Assembly (NCBI RefSeq): GCF_030272615.1
Contig: NC_081405.1
Location: 314,484,235 to 314,548,234 of the forward strand
Direction of reading: 5' to 3'
From: Cryptomeria japonica
Lineage: Eukaryota > Streptophyta > Pinopsida > Cupressales > Cupressaceae
Length of the DNA stretch: 64,000 nucleotides
The notes beneath the pieces are model-generated. The model had not been told where the DNA came from, did no database searches, and saw nothing but the letters and a program-made list of their open reading frames with translations. Both the position numbers and the translations under genes were made by a program. Numbering within the stretch: the stretch's first letter is position 1; each line of letters starts with the position of its first letter. Shown piece by piece: positions 44,574 to 56,429 of the stretch.

Positions 44574-46325
44574 ATGATGAAGCAGGAGCAGGAGTGGGAG
44601 AAAGAAGTGACTTTGAATTTGAACTCACGACAAGGCGGGAAACCCTATAATGGACAGGCGAACCAGGGAGTAGTCGAAAAGGATGAATCTCGAGACTGTC
44701 TTGACTCCTCTGAGCTGAATGGAAAGGATCTGGTGGATGGGGACCCACAAGGTGCCGAAAAGCCTCTCGATCTCGATGGGGGGAGAGGAGAATCATGTGC
44801 TGGAGACAACCCAAGCCAGTGACCCATTCGAAGGGACATTGGTCGATCATGGATGTCTCTATTTAGTGTCAAACTGAGTGGAAAGTCTTCGCTATCTAGA
44901 GTGAGTAATATCTCAGAATTGGAAAAGGGTAGATTTTATATTGAAGTTCCAGATCTAGTGATTGAGCATAACATTAACCTTATGGCTCTGACTCTAGTTG
45001 GAAACATTTTGGGACCTAGACCGATTATTGATGTTGTCAAGGCATTTGCTAAACATAAATGGGTGCTCAAAGGTCAAGTGGAGATCACAACCATGTCCAA
45101 AGGTGTCTTGTCTATGTCCTTTTCATGTGTGGAAGATATGTCGAGGGTGCTTTGTGATGGCGCTTGGTTGATTGGAAAATCCATGCTTGCTCTACAAAAA
45201 TGGTTGCCTAAGATGGACCTAAATGAATCTTTTTTTGTACAAACTCCTATTTGGGTCAAATTACATAGCCTTCCACTAGAGTTTTGGGTTGAATATGTTT
45301 TCAAAGGAATCACTAGTTCCTTTGGGGAACTCTTATCTATGGACCCTATCATAGCGGCTAGAAGAAGACTCGCCTTTGAAAGGATTTGTGTGGGAGCTAT
45401 GAAAGGAACGGATATGCCTTTATCTATTGCAATTAACTCCAAATTGGGGAAGTGGGTGCAACCTATGGAATATGAAAGTGTCCCTTTTACATGTTTTCAC
45501 TGCAAAAAATCAGAGCATACTGCTAAAAAATGCCCTCTCCAAGTTGTCAAAGAGAAAAAGAAGAAATACAAGACAATGCAATGGAGAGCCAAAAATCCTG
45601 CTAAGCAACTAGTGATTGCTGAAGGGAAAGAAATGGTAGAAGAAGCCAAGAGTGTTATCATCTTGAACACTTTTGAGAAACAGGGGAACAATAATTTGGA
45701 AAACCTAAAAAACCATAGGTTTGAAGGTGGGAAAGAGGATCAAATAGGAAAAGATGAGAGAGAACGGCAAAACGCCATTCTGGATGAAAAACGAAGTGAT
45801 AACTTGGAAGATGAAGAAATACAGGTGGTTCTGTAGACCAAGGAGGAAGTAGATTTGAACTGCACTATGGAAAACACTAAACGAGATTTCCCTAGATTTG
45901 ACTATGAGGATGCCTAGGGGTGTTTGATCCTTGGAGGGATCTCGTCATCAGAATCCCAACAGTTGGTGGATATGGTGAAATATACCTTTTAGTTATCCCC
46001 AACAACTTCATTGCTTAACATAAGTGCTAAGTGGGCTGAGGATGATGCTTTCAAGCACAAGAAAAAAACCCAGAACAATCAAGAGGATGATATCTAGAAT
46101 AATGAAGCGGCGGAACGAAATAAAGTTGGAAAACAGGGGTCGAAATCAACCCCTTAGGCTACTCCAGTCAAGACAAGAAATAGGACTAAAGCTAATATGG
46201 GTTTTATCCCATCTCCCCCTAGAAGAAGATCAAGAAGCCAGATCACATATCAAGAGACAAGCAAGAATATAGTGGATGGTACTCAGATGATCATCCTTGA
46301 GGTATGTTCCCTAAAAAGAAAATGA
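44574..46325 (+). pseudogene. L1-type LINE ORF1
   Basis: ATG at 44574, in one frame to TGA at 46323-46325 (584 codons) with six internal stops (one TGA, five TAG). The middle matches the plant L1 ORF1 domain (DUF4283-like: KGVLSMSFSCVEDMSRVLCD, then GAWLIGKSMLALQKWLPKMD, then WVKLHSLPLEFW), then a CX2CX4HX4C knuckle CFHCKKSEHTAKKC (about 45493-45535), then a Lys/Glu-rich tail. The last stop overlaps the ORF2 start as ATGA. ORF1 binds LINE RNA as a chaperone. Confidence 0.88.
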
Positions 46326-46958
46326 AAATTGTTTCATGAAATATTCATTGATTGAATAGTCCACATTAATAGGACATTCTTAGAAATTTAGTTAGAGAGC
46401 ATAAACCGGATATTGTTCTTATCCAAGAAACCAAAATGACTAAAGATAAAGTTGAGAAGATTAAGCTTTTTAAGGATGGTTGAGTTTTAGGAGGTAGCTC
46501 AGATGGTGCTTCTGAGGGCATTGCCATTTTTTGGAATCTAAGGCATGTTACTAGGGTGCATGTTAAGAAGGATAGTAATTTAGTATTTGTTAGGTTCCAT
46601 TATTTAGGGGATGGTACCTCTTGGCTCTTGACTAATATTTATGCCCCTAATAATAGACTTGGTAGATGCATATTTTGGAAGAAGCTATAGGTCATCCGGT
46701 CTCCTCTTAAGGATCAATGGTGGATGGTCATGGGGGACTTCAATACCCCTCTCCGTGACAATAAGAAGTTTTTGGGAATCCCATCTTAGTTAGATAGTAG
46801 AATGAACCTATTGAACTTTATTAATAACTAGGGTTTGCATGATATAGATCTTCAAGGTGCCAATTTTACCTGGACCAACCAAAGGGCGGAGGGAGATCTT
46901 ATTCAAGTCATATTAGACAAGACCCTAATCTCTAATGATTTCTTTAGCCATTATCTAT
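46322..46958 (+). pseudogene. L1-type LINE ORF2, endonuclease N-terminal part
   Basis: Starts at ATG 46322, overlapping the ORF1 stop. Exonuclease/endonuclease/phosphatase signatures are visible: SWNIHGLN-like start (with stops at Trp and Gly positions), IVLIQETKM, NIYAPNNR, VMGDFNTPL, ANFTWTNQR. At least eight stops. The frame ends at FSHYL, where Gypsy2 is inserted, and resumes at 60891. This endonuclease nicks target DNA to prime reverse transcription. Confidence 0.9.
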
Positions 46959-48061
46959 TGTAGACACTTAAAAATAATTATTTTAATTATTTTTAACTCG
47001 CATAATTAATTAACTAATTATGTTAATTCAAATTCCTCTCAATATTAATTAAATATAATTAATATTGTCACTATAGCATATGATTGATTTATTTAATAAA
47101 TCAATACCTTTCTTTATTCTTCTAAAAAATCAAATCCTCACAAATCTTCCTCTTAGCTAATTAATTTCAATTAATTAGTTAACCTACATGATTCCTACAA
47201 ATCATCTTCTTAATTCATCATTAACCTAATAAATTCTTCTAGAAACTCCCTAAACTCACTTAACTTTATTCTTCTAATTTTTTATTCCCTCCACTCATTC
47301 TCTCTCCTAGTCAAATTCTCCTACAAATATTAATCCCACCTAACATTTCCTCTAATCCCTCTCCTAATGAGTCGTTAATGGTTAATCATCATGATTAGCC
47401 ACAAGTCAACTCTTTGTCTTTTTCATCTAGCCACTAGCTTTAAATGCTCTTTTCCTAGGTGAATGTAAGATTTTCGAAATCACACATTCCTCTAGGCATC
47501 CCCTCTCCCAAGGAATTTTTAATTCCTTTTTATTCCTCCAATCCCCATGATATCCTTTTTTGGAGAATTTTTAAGTCCTCCAATGCATCTTGTGGAGTGT
47601 GGAGATACGAAATGCCTTTAAGGCACCCTCTCTTGGACCTTGTGTGAGTTCACAAGTAAATCTTAGCCCTTCATCTTGAATTCATCCTAGCCATTCGTTT
47701 TCCTCTCCTCTTACTATAAAATAGGGCTCCATCCCTTCATTCAAAACATCTTGAAATCCAGTAAGTTTATGCTGCCCTTTTGAGCCCAGGAAATCATCTT
47801 GGCAACTTGATCATCTCATCCTTATCATTTTTCAAATCCATTCCATTTGTGCACAACATTGGAGAGCCATCCACATCCAACAATCAAAGGAGCACATCAA
47901 GTAGAGCATTATCAAGGGGTGCCTTCACTTCATCAAGCTCAATTTGAAAGAGAAGGTAAAATAGCAAGGTGAAATGGTCTTTTAATGATATTTTAGCATT
48001 CTGCATGTTTATTTCGTTATGTTTTGATCATTTGACCTTTAAATCTGTTTTCCCCTCTTCA
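46959..48061 (+). repeat. Gypsy2 5' LTR
   Basis: Starts TGTAGACACTTAAAAATAA, ends CCCCTCTTCA, 1,103 bp. TATA box TATAAAATAG at 47715-47724 (also at 60544-60553 in the 3' LTR). It lacks an 18-bp segment present in the 3' LTR near 60437, between short CA repeats. Confidence 0.94.
47715..47724 (+). promoter_or_regulatory. TATA box in Gypsy2 5' LTR
   Basis: TATAAAATAG followed by GGCTCCATCCCTTCATTC, kept in both LTRs. Confidence 0.65.
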
Positions 48062-50573
48062 TTTTGGCATGCTCGGTGGGACCCACATTCCTAAGAACTA
48101 ATTTTTTTTTTAGGTTTTTGTGAGTTGTGAGACGCAAGTTCTAGAATAAAACGACTGCAGAAAAAAAAATCTTTTTGCAGGTTCCAGAATAGCGATTCTG
48201 TATTTCTACGCAACAACTTCTTTTCTATTTTTGTTTCGTTTTTGTTTCGTTTTTGTTTTTGTTCTTTTTCTGTTTTAGTTTCAGTTTCAGCACAATAGCT
48301 CTGCGATTAGCACGAGCGTTTTTGTGGGAATTTGAATTCCTGTTATCTGATCTGTTATTTGCTCTGTTATCTGCTCTGTTTTATTATAATCTATGTGAAA
48401 GTAGAAGAGTATGCTCTTGTCTATATAGACAGTCAGAAATCTAGACCTTTCACTTTTCTATTATGTTTAGCGCGACTGTATGCTCTAACCACAGGAAAGT
48501 GTGAAAATAGGAGAGTATACTCTTGTCTATCTAGACAATCAGAAATCCAGACCTTTGACACTTTTCTATCTGTTTAGTGCTATTGTCTGCTCTTTTAATC
48601 TGTCTGAAATTTTTAGGCGCTAACTGTAGACTGCATTTCTTTTTCTTTTTTCATTTCCTGTTATCTGCTCTATTTAAAGATAATATGTCTAACCGTAGGA
48701 AAGTGTGAAAGTAGGAGATTATGCTCTTGTCTATCTAGACAATCAGAAATTTGGACCTGACATTTTTTTTTATTCTATTAAATTTAGGGTTTCTTTATCT
48801 TGACTCCATTTTCCTCCAAACTCCACCAGATTCTCCACATTGCCATTTTCCACATTTTTTTTCCTTGGGGGCCTTATCCCAAAAATCTACTTTTTGAATC
48901 CTAAATCCCATATTTCTCTATTTTTAGGGTTTCCCATAACTTCTTCCCCTTTTATCCAATCACCTCCAAATTTTTCCCATATTATCCATCTCCAACTTTT
49001 GCTTCTTTGCCCCTCTTTGACAAAATTTCCCATTCCTTCATCTCTCCTCCAAAATCCCCATTTTTTGCTTGCCTATCCCTTGGAAAGTGGCAAAAACCTA
49101 GTCAAACCCCATTTAACCATCAAAGCTTTCTTCAAATCCACATTTGTCATTAGTAAAAAAGTTTTTATTCATGTTTTTCTATTCATTCCCAAAAAATCAA
49201 AAAAATTAATATTTTTGTCATTTTGTTGTTTTTTGAAGGACACTTGTTGAAGACTCTATTTTTCCAGACTACTAATCAAGTTGTTTTGCATGACGCTTTT
49301 TGAAGACTCCATTTTTCAAACTACTAATCAAGTGGTTTTGCAGGTTGCCTAGCTGATTCAACCAGATATTGTGCATTTATTTAAATTAGGCACATAGATA
49401 TTAATTAAAATGGAATGAACCATTGTCTTATGTGTCTTTAAGAAAAGCATAAAGGTAAGAAAGTATGCTCTCGTCTTACTAGACGATCAGAAATACAGAC
49501 CCTCCAACCTTTTCTTGTTTGATTGTGTGTTTACCTCTAGTAGGCCTGCCCTCCCAACTTTCTCTTTGAGAAGGTAAGAGGGGAACGACCCAAGTGATTA
49601 CACCCAGACCTGGGGTTCCCAACTCACTATAATAAATAGGCCATTGACTAAGAAAGGGTTAATGGTTGGGGCTATATGAGATTTCACTCTCACATTGGGT
49701 GCTTAGTAGGATCCTAGAGATCTCAATCATGCTTGCGTGACTACTAAGTTCTTAGTGCTTCATTGGGCTATAGGCTCAATTGCGCTTGCGCAACTTCGAA
49801 GGGTAGCTCCTAACAGGAAGACTTACTAAACACCTTGTTCATAGTGGCCCAAAACCTTCTAGTCATTGGTGCAAGAGGTCGGACCTCTAAAGTGGCCCAT
49901 ATTCTTACGGCCCTTAGTAGAGACACAAAGTTCACCATGAGGAGTTTTCATGGGAATTGATGCTTGGTTGCCTCGAGAAGTGAGTGTTGTGGAGGGGAGC
50001 CAATGGGGTCAAGCATCTAAGTGTCCGCTCTGGATAAGCGTAGATGGGAAACCAATTGGGATTCAATGACTATTTTCCTTGCTAGCCTTAAGAATGTTGT
50101 ATATGAGCATGAGTGTCTTTGATATAATATGCATTTGATCACTGTGTTTGCTTTGTTTGAAACATACTTGCCAACAGTAGAATAAAAACACATCACTATC
50201 CCCAAACACTTTGCAAAAACATTTGTCAAGACACGAACAATTGTCCAAGTCATTACCCACACAAAGTCCAAAATTGCATCAAAACTCTGTCTATCTCATT
50301 TTTCATAAGCCTAAGAGAGAAGCTAAGAGTCCATCATCTCCATCAACATTCAAGTTTGTCCTTTGAAACACCAACTATCGTCCAAATCAGGGTGGTTGTA
50401 TCCCTTCACACAACTTGCCATTCGAATCGATCCTTCATGTTCATACCAAAGACAACCTAGTCATCAAATTTCTTCTAAACTATCCCTACTATACCTCCTC
50501 CATCAATCATCCTCAAATTTCCTAAGTCCTTTCATCAAAAATTTCTTAAGTCCTTTCATCACAAATATCGTGA
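48062..50573 (+). other. Gypsy2 leader (primer-binding region, hairpin repeats, 5' UTR)
   Basis: After the LTR, TTTTGGCATGCTCGGTGGG is the primer-binding region by position; the tRNA is not identified. Four copies of a hairpin unit lie at about 48395-48470, 48495-48578, 48698-48770 and 49450-49520. Long pyrimidine-rich tracts occur at 48620-49250. 49550-50060 contains GTGATTACACCCAGACCTGG and other non-coding words. No supported gene; open frames here have no domain. Confidence 0.72.
48397..49520 (+). repeat. Four-copy hairpin repeat in the Gypsy2 leader
   Basis: Each unit reads roughly GTGTGAAAGTAGGAGAGTATG, then a palindrome, then CAGAAATCCAGACC and CACTTTTC. The palindromes are TTGTCTATATAGACAG, TTGTCTATCTAGACAA (twice) and TCGTCTTACTAGACGA. 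The last changes both partners of one pair (T-A to C-G), preserving the stem. In copy 2 the outer GAAAGTGT and ACACTTTTC could also pair. Confidence 0.75.
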
Positions 50574-52540
50574 ATGGTCACAACTCGATCCCAAAAGAAA
50601 AAGATGGCTGAACAACAATATGGCATGCCAGACATTGATGTCCTATATGAAGATCCCACACAAGATCATACACAAAGTGGGCAACCTAGTGATCAAGATC
50701 AAAGTCAAAATCTTGACATGGTTAACCAGGATGAACTTTGTTCGGAAGTGCAAACTTTCCTAGTGGATTCTTATAACCAAGAGATGATGGAAAAGTTTAT
50801 TAAACACAATCCTACTACACTTTTGAAAACTCTCCTTGAACATGGAGCTCAACTTCCGCCTGAATTTAATAGATCCGCTCTCACCCAACAACCACAAGGA
50901 GACCTCGCTCCCACACAAAGTGTTGCACCTACTATTCAAACTCAATCAATTGTAGCCCCATCAATCATCCAGGCTCAATCAATGCCACCCACAGTACCTC
51001 CCACCGTGGTCTCCATCCCACCTTCTTCCTCCTTACCATCCATGCCACTATCAAATCCGATCTCATCCATTCTCCAACAAACTTCTAAACCACCTCCTTC
51101 TATTCAACCACAAATTTCTATTCCACAAACTTCGCTTCCTCCCAACAATGTCACAAATTTTATTCGGGCTGTATTCAATCCCATCACAACAGTTGGCAGA
51201 CCGCAACCAACTATCTCTCAAACCCCAGCGACATCGGTCATCACATCCCACGTTCCCACCTCCTCATCATATCAGTATATTGGTGGTGGTGCACCTTCTT
51301 TGGTTCATCCAATTCTTGGGGCAAATACAATTCATCAATATCAAAGTCCACAACAAGACCTCATCAAGGAAATTCAAGACATGAATAATATCATCAAGGA
51401 CATGAAACAAAAGACTAATAAAAGGAAAAATTACTCATTCGAAGAGTTTTGCCCTTGTCCTTACGACCTGTCTATATCAGTTGCACCATATCCCCTGGGA
51501 TTTGAGATCCCTAAATTCACCAAGAATGAAGGCAAAGGAGATCCCCGCGACCATGTCTAAGAATTCCACATCTTATGCCAAGAAGTCTCCTATAGTGACC
51601 TTTATCTTCGTAGACTCTTTCCCAAAAGTCTCACGGGAGAGGCCTTGGCATGGTTCTCATCTTTACCATGAGGTTCCATTGTCTCTTTTCTAGACTTGGC
51701 AGAAAAATTTGTGGCCCACTATGCATACAACATGGGTAATGATGTATCTATGATGGACTTATGTAATACAAAACAAAGGCCCGGAGAAACCTTCACCAAT
51801 TTCCTACAAAGATGGCGACATCTTATCAAGAAATTCTAGTGGGACATGCCAGAACAACATCAAATTGAGCTATTCCAAAAGAACTTGGTGCCTGAACTTT
51901 CAAGACCTTTAATATCCCAATGCATCAAATCCTTCCAAAAATTGACCGATAAGGGCCTCGCCCTCGAACATGTGTTGTTGGAAGAAGGAACCTTGAAACA
52001 TTACCAGAAGTCGACACAAAGTTCTTCCTCTTATTATAACAACAAGCCAAAATTTTGGTCCAAAACCAAAATATGGTCAATGATGGTATAACTGATGCAA
52101 AGCAGGTCCAAATTGTGGCCGCTCCCCCAAAATCCACCACCAACAATCATCAATTCAACAACCAAAATCAATCCCAAAAACCTCACAACAATGTCTCAAT
52201 CCAGGGATGACCACCCCGATCGAATAACAAGACTCCAAGAGATTTCACTCCTCTAGCTGAGCCTATTGAAGTGGTGTTTCAAAAACTTGTCCAAGCAGGT
52301 GTAGTGGTTTTTTCCAATCACTCGCCCATTTGACCCCAATCAACCTAGACCGAGATGGTATAATGAAAATGAGTATTGTGAATACCATCGTATCAAGGGA
52401 CATGATACACGAAAGTGTATGAAACTGAAGATCTACATACAAGATCTCATCGATAGAGGTGAGATTGAAGTAGCAAATGCAAAACCTGGTAATAACAATG
52501 ACAAACTCAAAATGTACTAGGAACCCTTCTCGAAGCATGA
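50574..52540 (+). pseudogene. Gypsy2 gag
   Basis: ATG at 50574 (MVTTRSQKKKMAEQQYGMPD). The first 260 residues are Pro/Ser/Thr-rich and disordered-looking. The gag core follows (LGFEIPKFTKNEGKGDPRDH, GEALAWFSSLP, WRHLIKKF, LEHVLLEEG). The finger CEYHRIKGHDTRKCMKLK (near 52378-52431) keeps all metal ligands of the Tat-type CxYHxxxGHxTxxC motif. Stops at about 51558, 51669, 51837, 52207 and 52518, with one or two frameshifts (near 52075 and 52310). Confidence 0.9.
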
Positions 52541-53810
52541 TAAAGGAAAAGGCTCATCATCTAACGCAATGGGTTATGACTACGCTAATCACATAACCGG
52601 TTTTGATTTTTTAGTAGGTCGCATTGAACCTGCAGACAATCATGTCAATGTCATAACCATCCAAGGAGTCAATTCTCCTTCTTCCCAAAGCAGACCAAAT
52701 CCTACTAGGATAGTCATTCAAAGTGCCATGCCTTCCACCTCCCATTTCCAGAATGATTGCAATGCAACTACACACTGAGGAAGAGTCACCATCCAAGGAG
52801 TTCCTCCCCCACCAAACCTCCCACCCATGTCTTCCACCCATCGATATGACCTCCTTGATTAACTTGGGAAGACACCCGCGCAGATCTCCATTTTGGAACT
52901 TCTCAAGACCTCCCCGGTCCATAAAGAAATTTTGGAACAAGCCCTTCTACAATCATGCGTTCTAGATAACATCAATGCCACCCAATTCCAAGCCCTCATT
53001 GGAAACCTTTCTGCCCAGCATCACATTGTATTTAACTCCAAAGATGCTCCCGCAGATGAAGACCATAACAAACCTTTACACATCGAAGTTCTTATCCACA
53101 AGCACAAGGTCAAACGTATCCTAATAGATGGTGGGTCCGGGTTTAATTTGTGTACATACAAATTAAAAAAACAATTGGGACTTTTTGAGGATCTGATAGA
53201 CACATCAGGAAGGATCACAATAAAGGCATATGATGATGCAAAAAGAATTTCGGTCACCTTACCTCTTCAAGTTGGCCCCATTACAATTGAAACCCCTTGC
53301 CAAGTACTAGATCTTGACCTCCCCTACAACATTCTCCTCGGGAGGCCATGGATTCATTCCTTGTAGGCTGTACCCTCCACCTATCACCAATGCATCAAAT
53401 TCCCCTATAACGGAAGTGAGATCACTATCAAAGGTGATCCCCAACCTTTTCAATATTGCAAACTATTAGAGGGGAAGCATCTGTATCATTGCCCACTAAA
53501 TAGACCCTCACCAACACCTCCATCTGACACATCAAATGTTTCCTCCACATCATCCCAACCAGATAATCAAATCAAGATCTTGGACAATGGTTGTGGAGAA
53601 TACAAATTGGAGGATGTCTTATTAATAGGCAACCTCCCTCTCTCTCCTAAGTCATTTGGAAAACCAAAAGAGATAAAAAAGGACCCAAAACCAGTCATGC
53701 AATGCCAAAACACCACCTTCCAACAATGGGGCCCACTTGATAACGAGAGCCTCAAAACAGATATCTCTTCATGGCTGTACCGGGAAGAAGATGAAGATCC
53801 AACATTAATA
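52541..53810 (+). pseudogene. Gypsy2 aspartic protease region
   Basis: A short linker (GFDFLVGRIEP) leads to protease: AQISILELLKTSPVHKEILE, LHIEVLIHKHKVKRILIDGG with the active site IDGGSGFNL (about 53122-53150), ITIKAYDDAKRIS, and LDLPYNILLGRPWIHSL. Stops at about 52777, 52858 and 53364; the last aligns with Gln in Gypsy1. Confidence 0.9.
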
Positions 53811-54488
53811 TCCAAAGAAATGTACCCAAAAGCATCTGCCATAGTTGAAAAAATGGGTTACAAAGGACACGGCCTGGGACCAGAGGAGAAAGGAAGAAAA
53901 ACACCCATAAATCCTATCTCCTACAAACACAACAGAGGCTTGGGGTACACCCCGGTGCCTAAGATTACTATCACTGGTGCCCCTTCTAGTCCTTCTTCGG
54001 ATATCGAAAGCACTAACGAAGAGGAATTCCATGAAATGCCTTATGAATATGAGAAAGATATCTTATTGGATGCTTACATCAATACCATCACCCCCGTAAC
54101 CCCTCCCACTTCACATGAGCTACATCTTGTCCATCTTGAACTCATTGACTGGGGCCAATGAGACAAACCCACTTTAGATATCTGTGCCGATGATAATGCT
54201 CTCATTGCTCTCCTAACAACGTAAAATATGGAAGATTGTAGAAGAATTGAGGGTATTCAACTACATGAAAAGGGATACTTTGGTAGTCAAGTCAATGCCC
54301 TTAGCCACAAAAAGGATAATAAAATAAAAAGATATGATTCCCTAGGTGAAAACCTCCCTGAGGCGCCTTTGGATGAACAAGAAATATAAACAAAGGGTAT
54401 ATCTGAAAGTAAAAACCTGGAAAAGGCACTTGACGATGAGGGATTTGACCTCCCTACCATTGGTTACCTTCCACAGGACAAATAAAAT
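53811..54488 (+). pseudogene. Gypsy2 G-patch and linker to reverse transcriptase
   Basis: Residues SAIVEKMGYKGHGLGPEEKG (about 53836-53895), then PINP and RGLGYTP, match a G-patch in full: aromatic after Met-Gly, GLG, then GLG about 25 residues later. An acidic linker follows (STNEEEFHEMPYEYEKD). Stops at about 54159, 54222, 54387 and 54483. The Gypsy1 copy of this domain is degenerate. In retroviruses a G-patch after protease promotes reverse transcription; here the role is inferred. Confidence 0.82.
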
Positions 54489-56429
54489 TTGTTGATAGAA
54501 GAAATAGACAACATTAACACGGGCACCAAAGTCATTCCAAAAAATTTACTCATTGCCAAATCCCTCACAAAAATCGAGAAACAAGACTTCATCAACTTCC
54601 TTACAGAGGTAAAAATCAATTTTGCATGGTCCTATTCCGATATGCCAGGGTTGGACCCTGCCTTGGTGGTTCACAATCTCGCCATCTGCCCAGATGCAAA
54701 ACTTGTAAAACAAAAATTGCGCAAAATGCACCCACATATTGCACTCCTGATCAAGGCGGAACTCCAAAAGTTGTTAGACACAAAATTTATCAAACCAATA
54801 GATTATGTTGAATGGGTCTCCAACATTGTACCTATAGGCAAACCTGTTGGGGGCATCCGCATCTACATAGATTTCCGAGATCTAAATATAGCTTGTCCTA
54901 AAGATGATTTCCCGCTCCCCAATATAGACATGATTGTGGACCTTATAGCAGGACATGAAATGTTATCGCTAATGGATGGGTTTTCTGGATACAACCAAAT
55001 CAGGATAGTAGATGAGGATCAACATAAAACTGCATTCACAATACCATGGGGTACCTTCTATTACTGGGTCATGCCTTTTGGCCTTAAAAATGCTGGAGCT
55101 ACGTATCAATGGGCAATGACAACAATTTTTCATGACTTCTTGCACAAAATTATGGAGGACTACATGGATGATCTGCTAGGAAAATCCAAGACAAGACAAG
55201 AACACATCCCCAGTCTAAAACAAATCTTCGAAAGATTGGAAAAATACAAGCTGTGCCTAAATCCCAAAAAGTGTGTGTTTGGCGTCACATTGGGAAAACT
55301 TCTGGGATTCATTGTTTCCTACAGAGGCATCGAGGTTGATCCCGCAAAGGTAAAAGCTATTATGGAAATGCCTCCACCAAAAACTCTTAGACAACTGCGC
55401 AGTCTCCAGGGAAAACTCCAGTTTGTCAAGCGTTTCATTTCACAGCTAGCAGACAAGTGCCATCCATTTGCACACCTATTGTGTAAAGACACAAAATTTA
55501 AATGGGATTGCCTATTTCAAAAGGCCTTTGAGAAATTAAAAGAATATCTAGCATCACCTTCTGTATTGATGCCTCTTGCTCCTGGAAAACCCCTTATTTT
55601 GTATATATGTGCTACTGCAGTGGCATTGGGGGCATTATTGGCGCAAAGAAATGATCAAGGGAAGGAACATGCCATTTACTACATCAATCGGACGTTGGTA
55701 GGATATGAACTCAATTGCACCCCCATTGAAAGAGCATATTTGGCATTAGTGTTCAACACACAGAAACTACGACACTATATGCTAAATAATAAGAGAAAAT
55801 TAATTGCTAAAATTGATCCACTTAAATATCTCTTGTCCAAAGCTGCTCTCACTGGCAGAACCGCCAAATGGGTCATGCTCTTAACTGAGTTTGACATTGA
55901 ATATGTGGACAGAAAGGCAATCAAGGGACAAGTCATTGCAGATCAGTTGGCTGAAGCTCCACTTCCAGGTGACCATCCTCTTCTCACAGAATTACCAGAT
56001 GAGTTCATTATGACTGTTACCACATCCTCCACATGGAAATTGTATTTTGATGGCTCCTACACTCAAAATGGATCGAGGGTAGGAATATTATTAGTCACAC
56101 CTCAAGGAGATGGCATCCCCAAATCATACAAGATAGCCTTTTCATGTACCAATAACATAACAGAATACGAGACCCTCATCACAGGTTTACGCTTGGCTAT
56201 CCACTAGAAAATAAATGAATTACAAGTCTATGGTGATTCCCAACTCATCATAAAACAAGTCAATGATGAATACCAGACAAAATATGATAAAATCCTTCCC
56301 TACCGTACCATGGTTGAAGATCTTAAGCAACATTTCATGGCAATCAAGTTTGACCAAATCCCACGAACAAACAATAGGGTTGCAGATGCAATGGCCACCA
56401 TTGACTCCCTCTTTCAAATGCCAGCACAC
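54489..56429 (+). pseudogene. Gypsy2 reverse transcriptase and dual RNase H, nearly intact
   Basis: 572 open codons to 56204, then one TAG (Trp in Gypsy1) and more open frame. Landmarks: MPGLDPALVVHNLAI, ACPKDDFPLPNIDMIVDLI, MPFGLKNAGATYQ, active site YMDDLLGKS (near 55160-55187), CVFGVTLGKLLGFIVS, RNase H (AVALGALLAQRND, YYINRTLVGYELNCTPIERA), and archaeal-type RNase H (LYFDGSYTQNG, NNITEYETLITGLRLAI, VYGDSQLIIKQV). The open part is annotated here as a pseudogene only because of the TAG and the lack of a clear initiator; the catalytic residues look complete. Confidence 0.94.

Noticed and set aside
49790-49815. TTGCGCTTGCGCAA near-palindrome in the Gypsy2 leader
   Set aside because: Single occurrence, no partner or context to support a function.
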